This document shows positions 23,857-32,900 of a stretch of DNA of 64,000 nucleotides, in pieces. Made by a program: the position numbers and the translations under genes. The stretch is taken from contig NZ_JAVJSX010000012.1 in NCBI RefSeq assembly GCF_040219215.1, positions 124,001-188,000 of the forward strand. Direction: 5' to 3'. The DNA is from Thalassobaculum_A sp040219215 (GTDB taxonomy: Bacteria; Pseudomonadota; Alphaproteobacteria; Thalassobaculales; Thalassobaculaceae). Every line of letters begins with the position of its first letter. Within the stretch, counting starts at the first letter, position 1. The notes under the pieces are model-generated. The model was given only the letters and a program-made list of their open reading frames with translations, searched no databases and had not been told where the DNA came from.

Positions 23857-24960
23857 ATGGGCTTCAACTGCGGCATCGTCGGTCTGCCGAACGTCGGCAA
23901 GTCGACCCTGTTCAACGCCCTGACGGCGACCGCCGCGGCCGAGGCCGCGAACTACCCGTTCTGCACGATCGAGCCGAACACCGGCCGGGTGGCGGTGCCC
24001 GATCCGCGGCTCGACACCCTGGCGCGGATCGCCAAGTCGGCGAAGATCCTGCCGACCCAGATCGAGTTCGTGGACATCGCCGGCCTGGTGCGCGGCGCCA
24101 GCAAGGGTGAGGGCCTGGGCAACCAGTTCCTGGCCAACATCCGCGAGGTCGACGCCGTCATCCACGTGCTGCGCTGCTTCGAGGGCGAGGTCACCCACGT
24201 CGAGGGTTCGGTCGACCCAATCCGCGACGCCGAGACCGTCGACACCGAGCTGATGCTGGCCGACCTCGACAGCCTGGAAAAGCGCATCCCGGCGCTGGAG
24301 AAGCGCATCCGCGGCCAGGACAAGGAAGCCAAGGAGCTGCTGCCGATTGCCACCCGGGTGGTCGAGTTGCTCCGCGACGGCAAGCCGGCCCGCACGCTGC
24401 TGCCGAAACTGGACGCCGACGAACGCCGCCTGCTGCGGCTGCTGCAGCTGCTGACCGCCAAGCCGGTGCTGTACGTCTGCAACGTCGAGGAGGAAAACGC
24501 GGCCGTCGGCAACGCGCTGTCCGAGAAGGTCGCGGCCCTGGCCGCCGAACAGGGCACCGAGGCGGTGGTGATCTCGGCAGCCATCGAATCCGAGATCGCC
24601 CAGTTGTCCGACCCGGCGGACAAGGCCGAGTTCCTGGAGACGCTTGGGCTTGAGGAACCGGGCCTCGCCCGCCTGATCCGCGCCGGCTACCGGCTGCTCG
24701 ACCTGCTGACCTTCTTCACGGTCGGCCCCAAGGAAGCGCGGGCCTGGACGGTGCGCCGCGGTGCCAAGGCCCCAGAGGCGGCAGGCGAGATCCACACCGA
24801 CTTCCAGCGCGGCTTCATCCGGGCGGAGACCATCGCCTACGCCGATTTCGAGGCCTGCAACGGCGAGAATGGGGCCAAGGAAGCCGGCAAGATGCGGGTG
24901 GAAGGCGCCGAGTACCCGGTGAAGGATGGCGACGTCTTCCACTTCCGCTTCAACGTCTGA
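23857..24960 (+). CDS. ychF: Redox-regulated ATPase YchF (OBG-family)
   Basis: 367 residues. GIVGLPNVGKSTLFNALT is the P-loop, FVDIAGLVRGASKGEGLGNQFL the Switch II region, and the C-terminal TGS domain ends with the near-invariant DGDVFHFRFNV. YchF prefers ATP over GTP and associates with ribosomes. Completes the rplY-pth-ychF operon; convergent with the transglutaminase gene. Confidence 0.97.
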   Translation: MGFNCGIVGLPNVGKSTLFNALTATAAAEAANYPFCTIEPNTGRVAVPDPRLDTLARIAKSAKILPTQIEFVDIAGLVRGASKGEGLGNQFLANIREVDAVIHVLRCFEGEVTHVEGSVDPIRDAETVDTELMLADLDSLEKRIPALEKRIRGQDKEAKELLPIATRVVELLRDGKPARTLLPKLDADERRLLRLLQLLTAKPVLYVCNVEEENAAVGNALSEKVAALAAEQGTEAVVISAAIESEIAQLSDPADKAEFLETLGLEEPGLARLIRAGYRLLDLLTFFTVGPKEARAWTVRRGAKAPEAAGEIHTDFQRGFIRAETIAYADFEACNGENGAKEAGKMRVEGAEYPVKDGDVFHFRFNV

Positions 24961-24975
24961 AGGCGGCCTCCGCGC

Positions 24976-25848
24976 TCAACCGTCGGCAACGGTAACGTCG
25001 ACCTCGACCACCATCTCCTGGAACGCGTCGGTCATGCCGACGAAGCTGCCCGACACCGGCATCGCATGGCGGATGTCACGGGCGACGGCGACCGGGATCA
25101 GGTTGAAGCCGCCGACGCTGCGATTGGTCGGATCGAAGGTGATCCAGCCCGCCCCCGGGACATAGACCTCGGCCCAGGCATGGGTCGACCCGCGGTCGGT
25201 TGAGCCGGTCAGGTGTCGGTCCGGGTTGTAGAGGTAGCCCGAGACGATGCGGGCGCCGAAGCCCAGGCTGCGCGCCGCTTCCACGAACAGCACCGCGAAG
25301 TCCCGGCACGAGCCCCAGCCGCGATCCAGGGTCTGGAGCGGTGCCTGGGTGCCCTCGTCCTCCCGGCTCTGGTAGCTGATCCAGCCTGTGATCCCGGTGC
25401 TGAGATCCTTGAGCAGGGCCAGCGTGTCGGTGGAGTCGCCGCGCACGAACGCTTGCGCCCAGGCCTGCAGTCGGTTGTCCGGGTCACTTTCCTGCTGCAC
25501 CGCCAGCGCGCCCAGGTCGGTCCATTCGTCGTCGGAGTACCGGAACGGGTAGCGGATCGCCGAGGCGGCGATGCCGAAGACCGGCCATGCGGTGGCGTTC
25601 AGCTCGAGTTCGGTCACGCTGACGATCCGAAGGTGATCGGTCATCACCGGGAAGCCCGCAGTCGCGACGGCGTTGCCGAAGACGTCGTTTGCCCATGTCA
25701 CCGTCCCCTCGGGCGTCACCACGACCTCACTGGAGATCAGGCGCAGGTCCCGGCTTTCCCGAGGCCGCAGCATCAGTCGATGCGGGCCGAGGCTGACCAA
25801 CTCGCGGTACCGGTAGGTCGTACGGTGCTCGATCCTGATCCTGGTCAA
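24976..25848 (-). CDS. Transglutaminase-like cysteine protease family protein
   Basis: 290 residues from a TTG at 25848 that has AAGGTGG seven to ten bases upstream; an in-frame ATG at 25950 would give 324 residues with an unconserved N-terminus extending into the promoter region of the divergent gene, so I prefer the shorter form. An N-terminal beta domain (RIEHRTTYRYRELVSLGPHRLMLRPRE) precedes the transglutaminase core: WGSCRDFAVLFVEAARSLG with the catalytic Cys, THAWAEVYVPGAGW with His, and FDPTNRS with Asp. It is likely a cytosolic peptidase or ligase of unknown substrate. Confidence 0.88.
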   Translation of the reverse strand: MTRIRIEHRTTYRYRELVSLGPHRLMLRPRESRDLRLISSEVVVTPEGTVTWANDVFGNAVATAGFPVMTDHLRIVSVTELELNATAWPVFGIAASAIRYPFRYSDDEWTDLGALAVQQESDPDNRLQAWAQAFVRGDSTDTLALLKDLSTGITGWISYQSREDEGTQAPLQTLDRGWGSCRDFAVLFVEAARSLGFGARIVSGYLYNPDRHLTGSTDRGSTHAWAEVYVPGAGWITFDPTNRSVGGFNLIPVAVARDIRHAMPVSGSFVGMTDAFQEMVVEVDVTVADG

Positions 25849-25993
25849 CAGGCCACCTTGCGTCTCGTCGCCAAGCCCTCGGGCAACAGTGCGCCCTGGG
25901 CGGCGGCTGGTGAGTGAGCGGAAGCCGAGATTAGCACGATGCACCGTCATAACCGACTTGACGAACTTCCGAAAACGGGATTATTTCTCATAT

Positions 25994-26566
25994 ATGGGAA
26001 ACACTCTCTTCGACGATACGTCGGTCGACCAGCGGATCGCCCAGCGCCTCAAGGGCCTGCGCGCCGAACGCGGATGGTCTCTCGACCAGCTCGCCGCCCG
26101 AAGCGCCATCAGCCGGGCCACCCTGTCCCGACTGGAGAACGCCGAGGTCAGCCCGACCGCCAACGTGCTCGGCAAGCTGTGCGCGGTCTATGGCCTGACC
26201 ATGTCGCGGCTGATGCACCTGGTGGAGGGCGAGTTTCCCGCGCTCGTTCGCGGCGAAGCGCAGGCGGTGTGGAGCGACCCGGAAATCGGGTTCCGGCGCC
26301 GGTCGGTGTCGCCACCGGCCCAGACCCTGGCTGCCGAGGCGCTGGAGTGTGAGATCGATCCAAGCACGCGCATCACCTACGACGAACCGCCGCGACCCGG
26401 GCTGGAGCACCACCTGCTGATGGTCGATGGAAAACTGGCCGTCACGGTCGGTGGCCAGACCCATGACCTGCGCCCCGGCGACTGCCTGCGCTACCAGCTG
26501 TTCGGTCCCAGCGCCTTCGCCACTCCCGACGACAGCGGCGCCCGCTACTTCCTGTTCATGGTGTAA
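25994..26566 (+). CDS. XRE-family regulator with C-terminal cupin domain
   Basis: 190 residues. The HTH (residues 14-70) reads RIAQRLKGLRAERGWSLDQLAARSAISRATLSRLENAEVSP; the cupin (about 110-190) includes LEHHLLMVDGKLAVTVGGQTHDLRPGDCLRYQL. This layout (MmyB/PuuR-like) usually senses a small metabolite. It overlaps nothing and is five bases before the GNAT gene. A three-gene unit with the GNAT acetyltransferase and YdcZ-type membrane protein is likely. Divergent from the transglutaminase gene. Confidence 0.9.
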   Translation: MGNTLFDDTSVDQRIAQRLKGLRAERGWSLDQLAARSAISRATLSRLENAEVSPTANVLGKLCAVYGLTMSRLMHLVEGEFPALVRGEAQAVWSDPEIGFRRRSVSPPAQTLAAEALECEIDPSTRITYDEPPRPGLEHHLLMVDGKLAVTVGGQTHDLRPGDCLRYQLFGPSAFATPDDSGARYFLFMV

Positions 26567-26571
26567 GGCAC

Positions 26572-27108
26572 ATGACCGACGACACGCGAACCGCCGTCGC
26601 GATCTTCTCCGACCACGAGATTGCCGACCACCTCGGCGAGTTGGGGGAACTCCTCCACGCCTGCGTCCACAACGGCGCCAGCATCGGCTATGTCCTGCCG
26701 TTCTCCACCGAGGACGGCGAGGCATTCTGGCGCGACAAGGTGCTGCCCGCGGTGCGGAGCGGATCCCGCCTGCTGCTGGTCGCGCGCAAGGGCGGACGGA
26801 TCGCCGGGTCGGTACAGCTGGACTACGACACGCCGCCGAACCAGCCGCACCGCGCGGAGGTCCGCAAGCTGCTGGTCCATCCGGACTTCCGCCGCCAGGG
26901 CCTGTCGCGGTTGCTGATGGCCGAGTTGGAGCGGCATGCCGGCGGGCTGAAGCGCCACCTGCTCACCCTGGACACCCGCACCGGCGATGCCGCCGAGCCG
27001 CTGTACGTCTCACTGGGCTACCAGACCGTCGGGATCATTCCGGGGTACTGCCGGGACCCGTTCGCCGACCAGCTCGACCCGACGACAATCATGTACAAGG
27101 CGTTGTGA
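26572..27108 (+). CDS. GNAT family N-acetyltransferase
   Basis: 178 residues. The acetyl-CoA-binding motif is clear: VRKLLVHPDFRRQGLSRLLMAELERHA, followed by LLTLDTRTGDAAEPLYVSLGYQTVG and a C-terminal MYKAL strand. It lies in the same unit as the XRE-cupin regulator; ATG at 26572 starts five bases after the upstream stop and two bases before the next gene's ATG. The substrate is unknown; an amine or amino acid is plausible given the neighbouring exporter-like protein. Confidence 0.9.
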   Translation: MTDDTRTAVAIFSDHEIADHLGELGELLHACVHNGASIGYVLPFSTEDGEAFWRDKVLPAVRSGSRLLLVARKGGRIAGSVQLDYDTPPNQPHRAEVRKLLVHPDFRRQGLSRLLMAELERHAGGLKRHLLTLDTRTGDAAEPLYVSLGYQTVGIIPGYCRDPFADQLDPTTIMYKAL

Positions 27109-27110
27109 CC

Positions 27111-27566
27111 ATGCCCACCTTCGCCCTGGTCCTGCTGGCGCTGCTCGCCGGTGGCCTGCTCTCGGCGCAGGGCCCTATCCTCGCCCGGTTGGCGCAGTAC
27201 GCCGGCGGCCCGGTCCAGGCGGCGATCGTGGCGTTCAGCATCGGCCTCGTAGCCCTCCTTGCGGTTTGCATCCTGTCCGGCGGTGCGCTGCCACGACCGG
27301 TCGGAATCGTCCGCATGCCGATCTGGGTCTGGGCCGGCGGGCTGATCGGGACCAGCCTGCTGGTACTGACCCTGTACGCGGTGCCGCGCATCGGCGTGAC
27401 CGCCTTTGCCGCCGCCGTGGTCTGCGGCCAGTTGATTGCCGCGCTGGCCTACGATCATTTCGGGGCGTTCGGCCTGGAACTGCGGCGCGTCGGTCCGCGC
27501 GACGTGGCGGGCGTGGTGTTCCTGCTTGCGGGGCTGGCGCTGATCACCGGTCACCAGCGAAGCTGA
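27111..27566 (+). CDS. DMT-superfamily YdcZ (DUF606) membrane protein
   Basis: 151 residues with five predicted helices: LALLAGGLLSAQGPILARLAQYAGG, AAIVAFSIGLVALLAVC, WVWAGGLIGTSLLVLTLYAVPRIG, TAFAAAVVCGQLIAALAYDHFGAFG, and a last helix ending ALITGHQRS. The G-QLIAALAYDHFGAFG block is typical of YdcZ. Such small transporters usually work as pairs or dimers; here there is one. It is third in the regulator-acetyltransferase-transporter unit. Confidence 0.9.
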   Translation: MPTFALVLLALLAGGLLSAQGPILARLAQYAGGPVQAAIVAFSIGLVALLAVCILSGGALPRPVGIVRMPIWVWAGGLIGTSLLVLTLYAVPRIGVTAFAAAVVCGQLIAALAYDHFGAFGLELRRVGPRDVAGVVFLLAGLALITGHQRS

Positions 27567-27582
27567 GTGCCGGCCAACAAAC

Positions 27583-27601
27583 GCCGCACGGCCCGTGCGG
27601 C
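27583..27601 (+). terminator. Hairpin after the YdcZ gene
   Basis: Eight-base arms GCCGCACG (27583-27590) and CGTGCGGC (27594-27601) with a three-base loop, followed by CTCTTC. It starts 16 bases after the stop. Confidence 0.55.
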
Positions 27602-27677
27602 CTCTTCATCCGACCGACCATCTGTGCCACTTTCCCGTCCGATCGATCTCAACCGCGACACATCGGGAGAAGCCGCC

Positions 27678-28346
27678 ATGGCCGATACGCTGAAGCTGAC
27701 CGCCGAGGACGGGCATGAGTTCGCAGCCTATCTGGCCCAGCCGGAGGGCCGGCCGAAGGGCGGCGTGGTGGTCATCCAGGAAATCTTCGGCGTGAACTCG
27801 CACATGCGCTCGGTCGCCGACGACTACGCGGCCCAAGGCTACCTCGCGATCGCGCCGGCACTGTTCGACCGGGTCCGCCCGGGCATCGAGCTTGGCTACA
27901 CGGAAGACGACGTCACCGAAGGACGCGAGATCCGTGGCCGGGTGCGCAACGAGGACGCGCTCCTCGACATCGCTGCCGCGTCGAACGCCGTGAAGTCGGC
28001 AGGGCGGATCGCCGCCGTCGGCTACTGCTGGGGCGGCACCCTGGCGTGGCTCACCGCGACGCGACTGTCCGGCTTTACAGCGATCGCCTCGTACTACGGT
28101 GGCGGAATCGGCGGGTTCGCGACCGAAACCCCGCACTGCCCGGTCATCCTGCACTTTGGCGAGAAAGACCACGCCATCCCGCTGACCGAGGTCGATGCGG
28201 TCCGCAAGGCCCATCCGGAACTGCCGGTTCACGTCTATCCAGCCGGACACGGCTTCAACTGCGACCAGCGCGGCAGCTTCGAGCCGAAGAGTGCCGAGAT
28301 CGCCCGCGAGCGCACCCTGGCATTCTTCGCCAAGCAGCTCGGCTGA
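27678..28346 (+). CDS. Dienelactone hydrolase family protein
   Basis: 222-residue alpha/beta hydrolase. VVVIQEIFGVNSHMRSVADDYA is the family start, GYCWGGTLAW has the nucleophile Cys (a Ser is usual in other hydrolases), and YPAGHGFNCDQR has the catalytic His. Carboxymethylenebutenolidase activity is the family default, but without other aromatic catabolism genes here the true substrate is open. GGGAGAAGCC lies just before the ATG at 27678; the frame extends further upstream without a better start. Confidence 0.9.
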   Translation: MADTLKLTAEDGHEFAAYLAQPEGRPKGGVVVIQEIFGVNSHMRSVADDYAAQGYLAIAPALFDRVRPGIELGYTEDDVTEGREIRGRVRNEDALLDIAAASNAVKSAGRIAAVGYCWGGTLAWLTATRLSGFTAIASYYGGGIGGFATETPHCPVILHFGEKDHAIPLTEVDAVRKAHPELPVHVYPAGHGFNCDQRGSFEPKSAEIARERTLAFFAKQLG

Positions 28347-28362
28347 CCTCGATACGATCGAT

Positions 28363-28394
28363 TGATGACACTTCGTCGTGTCACCATGTCATCA
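28363..28394. promoter_or_regulatory. Nested inverted repeats upstream of tctC
   Basis: TGATGACA (28363-28370) and TGTCATCA (28387-28394) form an eight-base dyad. Inside it, TGACAC (28366-28371) and GTGTCA (28378-28383) form a second perfect dyad, so one arm can pair with either partner. The AT-rich area between 28355 and 28460 is the likely tctCBA control region. No tctD/tctE regulator gene is adjacent. Confidence 0.55.
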
Positions 28395-28468
28395 TATCTA
28401 TGGGTCATCTGAAAATTAGTGGTCTAGCCTCCTATCTAATTCAGAACACTTTGGGAGGAAGTTCCACA

Positions 28469-29443
28469 ATGAAACGTCTACTATCCAGTGCGCTCGCCGG
28501 CGTCGCGCTCGCGAGCGTCGCGCTGTTTGGAACAGTGGCAAAAGCCGAGTACCCGGAACGGCCGATTACCGTGATCGTGCCGTGGGGCGCCGGCGGCGGC
28601 ACCGATGCCACGGGTCGTATGATCGCCAAGATCATGCAGGACGAACTCGGCGTGCCGGTCAACGTCGTCAACCGCACCGGCGGCAGCGGCGTGGTCGGCC
28701 ACCAGGCGATCGCCACCGCCAAGCCGGACGGCTACACAATCGGCATCGTCACCGTCGAGATCGCGATGATGCACTGGGTCGGCCTGACCGACCTCGACTA
28801 CACCGCATACACCCCGATCGCGCTGTACAACGCCGACCCGGCCGGCGTGTCGGTCACGGCGGACTCCAAGTTCACCAACGTCAAGGAGATCCTTGACGCG
28901 GCCAAGGCTAATCCCGGCAAGATGAAGGGCTCCGGCACCGGCCAGGGCGGCATCTGGCATTTGGCGCTGGCCGGGATGCTGGTGGATGCCGGCCTCGATC
29001 CGAACTCGGTTCCGTGGGTGCCGTCGCAGGGCGCCGCTCCGGCGCTTGCCGACCTGGCAGCCGGCGGCGTCGACGTGGTGACCGCTTCGGTGGTCGAGAC
29101 CCGGGCGCTGAAGGAAGCCGGCAAGGTCAAGGTGCTGGCCGTGATGGCGGATGAGCGCCTGCCGGCGTTCCCGGACGTCCCGACCCTGAAGGAAGCCGGC
29201 GGCCCTGACTGGAAGACGGCCGCCTGGCGCACCGTCGCCGCTCCGAAGGGCCTGCCGAAGCCGATCCAGGACAAGCTCGGTGCGACCATCGAGAAGGTCT
29301 ACAAGAGCCAGGAGTTCCAGGACTTCATGGCGAGCCGAGGCTTTGGCTTGACCTGGGCGGACGCCGCCGGCCTGGCGAAGCATTACGAAGAGGCCGACGC
29401 CAGCTTCGGCAAGGTCCTGAAGGCCGTCGGTCTGGCCAAGTAG
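28469..29443 (+). CDS. tctC: Tripartite tricarboxylate transporter periplasmic binding protein
   Basis: 324 residues. A signal peptide (MKRLLSSALAGVALASVALF, cleavage after VAKA) precedes YPERPITVIVPWGAGGGTDATGR, the TctC/Bug family opening. Later landmarks are GSGVVGHQAIATAKPDGYTIG and AVMADERLPAFPDVPTLKEAG. It captures a carboxylate in the periplasm for TctBA. GGGAGGAA lies eight bases before the ATG at 28469. The ligand cannot be read from sequence; Bug proteins bind many organic acids. Confidence 0.92.
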   Translation: MKRLLSSALAGVALASVALFGTVAKAEYPERPITVIVPWGAGGGTDATGRMIAKIMQDELGVPVNVVNRTGGSGVVGHQAIATAKPDGYTIGIVTVEIAMMHWVGLTDLDYTAYTPIALYNADPAGVSVTADSKFTNVKEILDAAKANPGKMKGSGTGQGGIWHLALAGMLVDAGLDPNSVPWVPSQGAAPALADLAAGGVDVVTASVVETRALKEAGKVKVLAVMADERLPAFPDVPTLKEAGGPDWKTAAWRTVAAPKGLPKPIQDKLGATIEKVYKSQEFQDFMASRGFGLTWADAAGLAKHYEEADASFGKVLKAVGLAK

Positions 29444-29487
29444 GCCGCGAGCGACATACGTACGACTGACACACCCCGGGTGACGTA

Positions 29488-29964
29488 ATGCGGTTCAACG
29501 ACGCGATCATCGGCCTTGTGCTCATCATTTTCGCGTTGGTCGCCGGCTACGCCACCCGGGATTTCCCGCAGATCCCCGGCCAGTCCTATGGGGCGGCGCT
29601 GTTTCCCCGCCTGCTGTGTGTCGGGTTCATAGTCTGCGGGCTGCTGCTGATCGCCTCCGGCACGCGGCAACGCGCCGCCGCCGGCTTGTGGGTCGACCTT
29701 GACGACTGGGCGACGACGTTCTCCGGCCCGCTGACCCTGGTCCTCACCATCGGTGGCATCGTCTTCTACATCCTGGTGTCGGAATGGCTGGGGTTCATCC
29801 CGACCGCCTTCCTGATGACCGCTTCCCTGCTGCTGCGCCTGCGTGGTCGCTGGATCAGTTCGCTCGCTATCGCCGCCGTGGTCACGATGGTGATCCACCA
29901 AATCTTCTACCGGCTGTTGCTCGTACCGCTCCCCTGGGGCGTGCTTGAGCCGCTGGTGTTCTGA
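29488..29964 (+). CDS. tctB: Tripartite tricarboxylate transporter small membrane subunit
   Basis: 158 residues with four predicted helices (DAIIGLVLIIFALVAGYA; LCVGFIVCGLLLIASG; LVLTIGGIVFYILVSEWLGFIPTAFLM; AIAAVVTMVIHQIFYRLLLVPLPWG). YATRDFPQIPGQSYGAALFPRLL and the PLPWG terminus are TctB features. Between tctC (44 bases) and tctA (10 bases) on the same strand. Confidence 0.92.
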   Translation: MRFNDAIIGLVLIIFALVAGYATRDFPQIPGQSYGAALFPRLLCVGFIVCGLLLIASGTRQRAAAGLWVDLDDWATTFSGPLTLVLTIGGIVFYILVSEWLGFIPTAFLMTASLLLRLRGRWISSLAIAAVVTMVIHQIFYRLLLVPLPWGVLEPLVF

Positions 29965-29974
29965 GGCCCGGTTC

Positions 29975-31480
29975 ATGGACGCTTTCCTGCTGGCGCTGCC
30001 GCTGGTGTTTCAGCCCCACGTTCTCGCCGTCATGGCGATGGCGGCTGTTTTCGGCCTGTTCGTAGGCTCGGTGCCCGGCCTGACCGCGACGATGGCGACC
30101 GCGCTGCTGGTGCCACTGACCTTCTTCATGGATCCGGTGCCGGCAATCGCCGCCATGGTCACGGCGACCGCCATGGCAATCTTCGCCGGTGACATCCCCG
30201 GCGCCCTGCTGCGGGTTCCCGGAACGCCTGCGTCGGCCGCCTACGCCGCCGAAGCCTTCGCCATGACCCAGAAGGGCCTGGCTGAACGCGCGCTCGGCAC
30301 CAGCCTGGTCGGCTCGGCGATCGGCGGCATGTTCGGCACCGTCGTCCTGGTACTATCAGCGCCGCAGCTTGCCGAGGTCGCGCTGCAGTTCACCCAGTTC
30401 GAATACTTCTGGCTCGCCTGCCTGGGCTTGAGCTGCGCGGTGTTCGTGTCCACCGCCTCGCCAGTCAAAGGCACCGTGTCGCTGCTGATCGGTCTGATGC
30501 TGGCCACCGTCGGGATCGACATCACCGCCGGCCATCCGCGCTATACCTTCGGCATTCCGGACCTTCTGGGCGGGGTGGCCTTCATCCCGGCCATGATCGG
30601 CATGTTCGCGGTCGCCGAGATCCTGCGCAACGTGGTGTCGACCAGGGTGATCGAGCCGCCGAAGCTGGAGCATCTGTTCCGCGTGTTCCACGGTCTCGGC
30701 GGCGTGTTCAAGCGCTACTGGCGGGGCCTGGTCCGCGGCAGCGTTCTCGGCACCGCAGTCGGCATCCTGCCCGGCGCCGGCGGCGACATCGCCGCCTGGG
30801 TCGCCTATGCCCTCAGCAAGAAACTGTCGAAGGAACCGGAGAAGTTCGGCACCGGGCACGTCGAGGGCATCGTCGACGCCGGTGCGGCGAACAACGGCGC
30901 CCTCAGCGGCGCCTGGGTTCCCGCCCTGGTGTTCGGCATTCCCGGTGACTCGATCACTGCCATCGTGATCGGCGTGCTGTACGTGAAGGGCATGAATCCC
31001 GGACCGACCGTGTTTCTCCAGAACCCGGAGCTGATCTACGGGGTGTTCATCACGTTCTTCCTGGCCAACATCGTACTGGTCCCGTTCGGCTTTGCCGCAA
31101 TCGGGCTTGCCCGGCACATCCTGCGGATCCCCCGCACCATCGTGTGGCCGATCGTCCTGCTGTTCTCGATGGTCGGCGCCTACGCCATCGACAACAGCCT
31201 GTTCGGCATCGTGGTCATGCTGACCGTCGGGGTGCTGGCGTTCCTGATGGAGGAGAACGGCTTCCCGGTGGCGCCGGCGATCCTCGGCCTCGTGCTCGGC
31301 CCGATGCTGGAAGGCAACTTCATGACCGCCATGATCAAGGCCGACGGCAACCTGCTCGGCTTCTTCGAACGACCGATCGCCGCCGCCCTCGGGGCCATCA
31401 CGCTCCTGCTGTGGTCGACCCCGCTGATCATGATGGCGCTGCGCCGTGCCCGGATGCGTTCAGCAAGCGAACGTGGTTAG
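29975..31480 (+). CDS. tctA: Tripartite tricarboxylate transporter large permease subunit
   Basis: 501-residue inner-membrane protein with about 12 helices. Repeat-like motifs GLFVGSVPGLTATMATALLVPLTF and GTAVGILPGAGGDIAAWVAYALSK are the paired TctA signatures in the two halves, and GIPGDSITAIVIGVLYVKGMNPGPTVF is also conserved. It transports the carboxylate captured by TctC with TctB, driven by ion gradient. The ATG at 29975 (MDAFLLALPLVF) has the family start. Confidence 0.94.
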   Translation: MDAFLLALPLVFQPHVLAVMAMAAVFGLFVGSVPGLTATMATALLVPLTFFMDPVPAIAAMVTATAMAIFAGDIPGALLRVPGTPASAAYAAEAFAMTQKGLAERALGTSLVGSAIGGMFGTVVLVLSAPQLAEVALQFTQFEYFWLACLGLSCAVFVSTASPVKGTVSLLIGLMLATVGIDITAGHPRYTFGIPDLLGGVAFIPAMIGMFAVAEILRNVVSTRVIEPPKLEHLFRVFHGLGGVFKRYWRGLVRGSVLGTAVGILPGAGGDIAAWVAYALSKKLSKEPEKFGTGHVEGIVDAGAANNGALSGAWVPALVFGIPGDSITAIVIGVLYVKGMNPGPTVFLQNPELIYGVFITFFLANIVLVPFGFAAIGLARHILRIPRTIVWPIVLLFSMVGAYAIDNSLFGIVVMLTVGVLAFLMEENGFPVAPAILGLVLGPMLEGNFMTAMIKADGNLLGFFERPIAAALGAITLLLWSTPLIMMALRRARMRSASERG

Positions 31481-31519
31481 ACTGCCGCCGCAACTTGATC
31501 CGCGGCGGAAGGAACGGCG

Positions 31520-32887
31520 ATGGACGGCTGGCTTAAGGCGGCACTCGGCTACATTCCCGACTGGCTTGAACACCAGCTAAGGGTAACCGAGCAGCCGGGC
31601 TGCGCCATCGCCATCGCCCATCGTGGCGAGATCGTCCTGGAACGGGCGTTCGGCCATGCCAACCTGTCGTCCGGCGAGGCCCTGACACCGCGGCACCGGC
31701 TGCGCGTCGCCTCGCACTCCAAGAGCTTCACCTCGGCGGGCATCCTGAAGCTGCGGGAAGCCGGCCGGCTGCGGCTCGACGATCCGGTCGGGCGCTACGT
31801 CGACGGGCTGCACCCCGATGTCGCGGCCGCGACCATCGCCCAGGTTCTGTCGCACAGCGCCGGGCTGATCCGCGACGGTCTCGATGCCGGTCAGTGGCAG
31901 GATCGACGCCCGTACCTGAACGAAAGCGAGCTGCGGGCCGCCCTTGCCGAGGCCCCGATCCTGCCAGCGAGCACCCGGTTCAAGTACTCCAATCATGGCT
32001 TCGGCCTGCTGGGCCTTGTCATTCAGGCAGTCGCCGGCGAGCCGTACCGCCAGTGGATCCAGCGCGAGATCGTCACCGCATCGGGCCTGGAGGAAACCGT
32101 GCCGGACATGCCGGTACCGGACGGCACATCGTTCGCGCGTGGGCACAGCGGCAAGCTGCCGCTTGGCCGCCGGGTGGTGGTACCCGGCGACAACGACACG
32201 ATGGCGCTGAGTTCGGCGACCGGCTTCGTCTCGACCGCCGGGGACCTCGCCCGGTTCTTTGCCAGCCTGGACCCCGAAACGGAGCGCAGCGTGCTGTCGC
32301 CAGAGAGCCGTCGCGAGATGGTCCGAAAGCACTGGCACGAGCCTCATTCAAGTCTTGGCCGGCACTACGGCCTGGGCCTGACCCTCGGGCAGGTCGGCGA
32401 CTGGGAATGGTTCGGGCACGGCGGCGGCTTCCAAAGTTGCATCAGCCGGACTGCCGCCCTGCCCGGCCGGGAACTTGTCGTCTCGATCCTGACCAACGCG
32501 GTCGACGGCTTGGCGCATCCCTGGTCGGACGGCGCCATTCGGCTGCTTCGCGAGTTCGAGAAGCGCGGCGCCCCCAGCGATAGCGCTCTCGACTGGACCG
32601 GCCGCTGGTGGACGTTGTGGGCCGCGATCGACCTGGTACCCGCCGGCGATCATGTCGTCGTCGCCACGCCGGGAACCGCCAGCCCGTTCCTTGACGCCAG
32701 CGAGATCGCGGTCACCGGACCGGATCAGGGGACCATCCGGCTGGCCGGCGGATTCGCCAATCACGGCGAAGGCGCCCGGCTGGTTCGCGGCGGCGATGGC
32801 AAGGTCAGCGAGCTGTGGCTCGGCGGCACCAAGTTCCTGCCGGAGGCCGTGCTGTCGGATGAGTTGCGACAACGCTACGGCAGCTGA
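31520..32887 (+). CDS. Serine hydrolase, class C beta-lactamase / esterase family
   Basis: 455 residues. The SxxK motif is SHSKSF (about residue 66-71), with the second motif YSNHGFG (YxN) and a third HGGGF-type region. No signal peptide is visible: the protein starts MDGWLKAALGYIPDWLEHQL, so it is probably a cytosolic esterase or peptidase, not an antibiotic-resistance beta-lactamase. A C-terminal beta domain of about 90 residues follows. It lies 39 bases downstream of tctA and could share its transcript. Confidence 0.88.
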   Translation: MDGWLKAALGYIPDWLEHQLRVTEQPGCAIAIAHRGEIVLERAFGHANLSSGEALTPRHRLRVASHSKSFTSAGILKLREAGRLRLDDPVGRYVDGLHPDVAAATIAQVLSHSAGLIRDGLDAGQWQDRRPYLNESELRAALAEAPILPASTRFKYSNHGFGLLGLVIQAVAGEPYRQWIQREIVTASGLEETVPDMPVPDGTSFARGHSGKLPLGRRVVVPGDNDTMALSSATGFVSTAGDLARFFASLDPETERSVLSPESRREMVRKHWHEPHSSLGRHYGLGLTLGQVGDWEWFGHGGGFQSCISRTAALPGRELVVSILTNAVDGLAHPWSDGAIRLLREFEKRGAPSDSALDWTGRWWTLWAAIDLVPAGDHVVVATPGTASPFLDASEIAVTGPDQGTIRLAGGFANHGEGARLVRGGDGKVSELWLGGTKFLPEAVLSDELRQRYGS

Positions 32888-32900
32888 AACGTCGACGGGC

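Noticed and set aside
31520..32887. Antibiotic-resistance beta-lactamase
   Set aside because: SxxK and YxN are shared by many serine hydrolases, and there is no signal peptide, so a resistance role is not supported.
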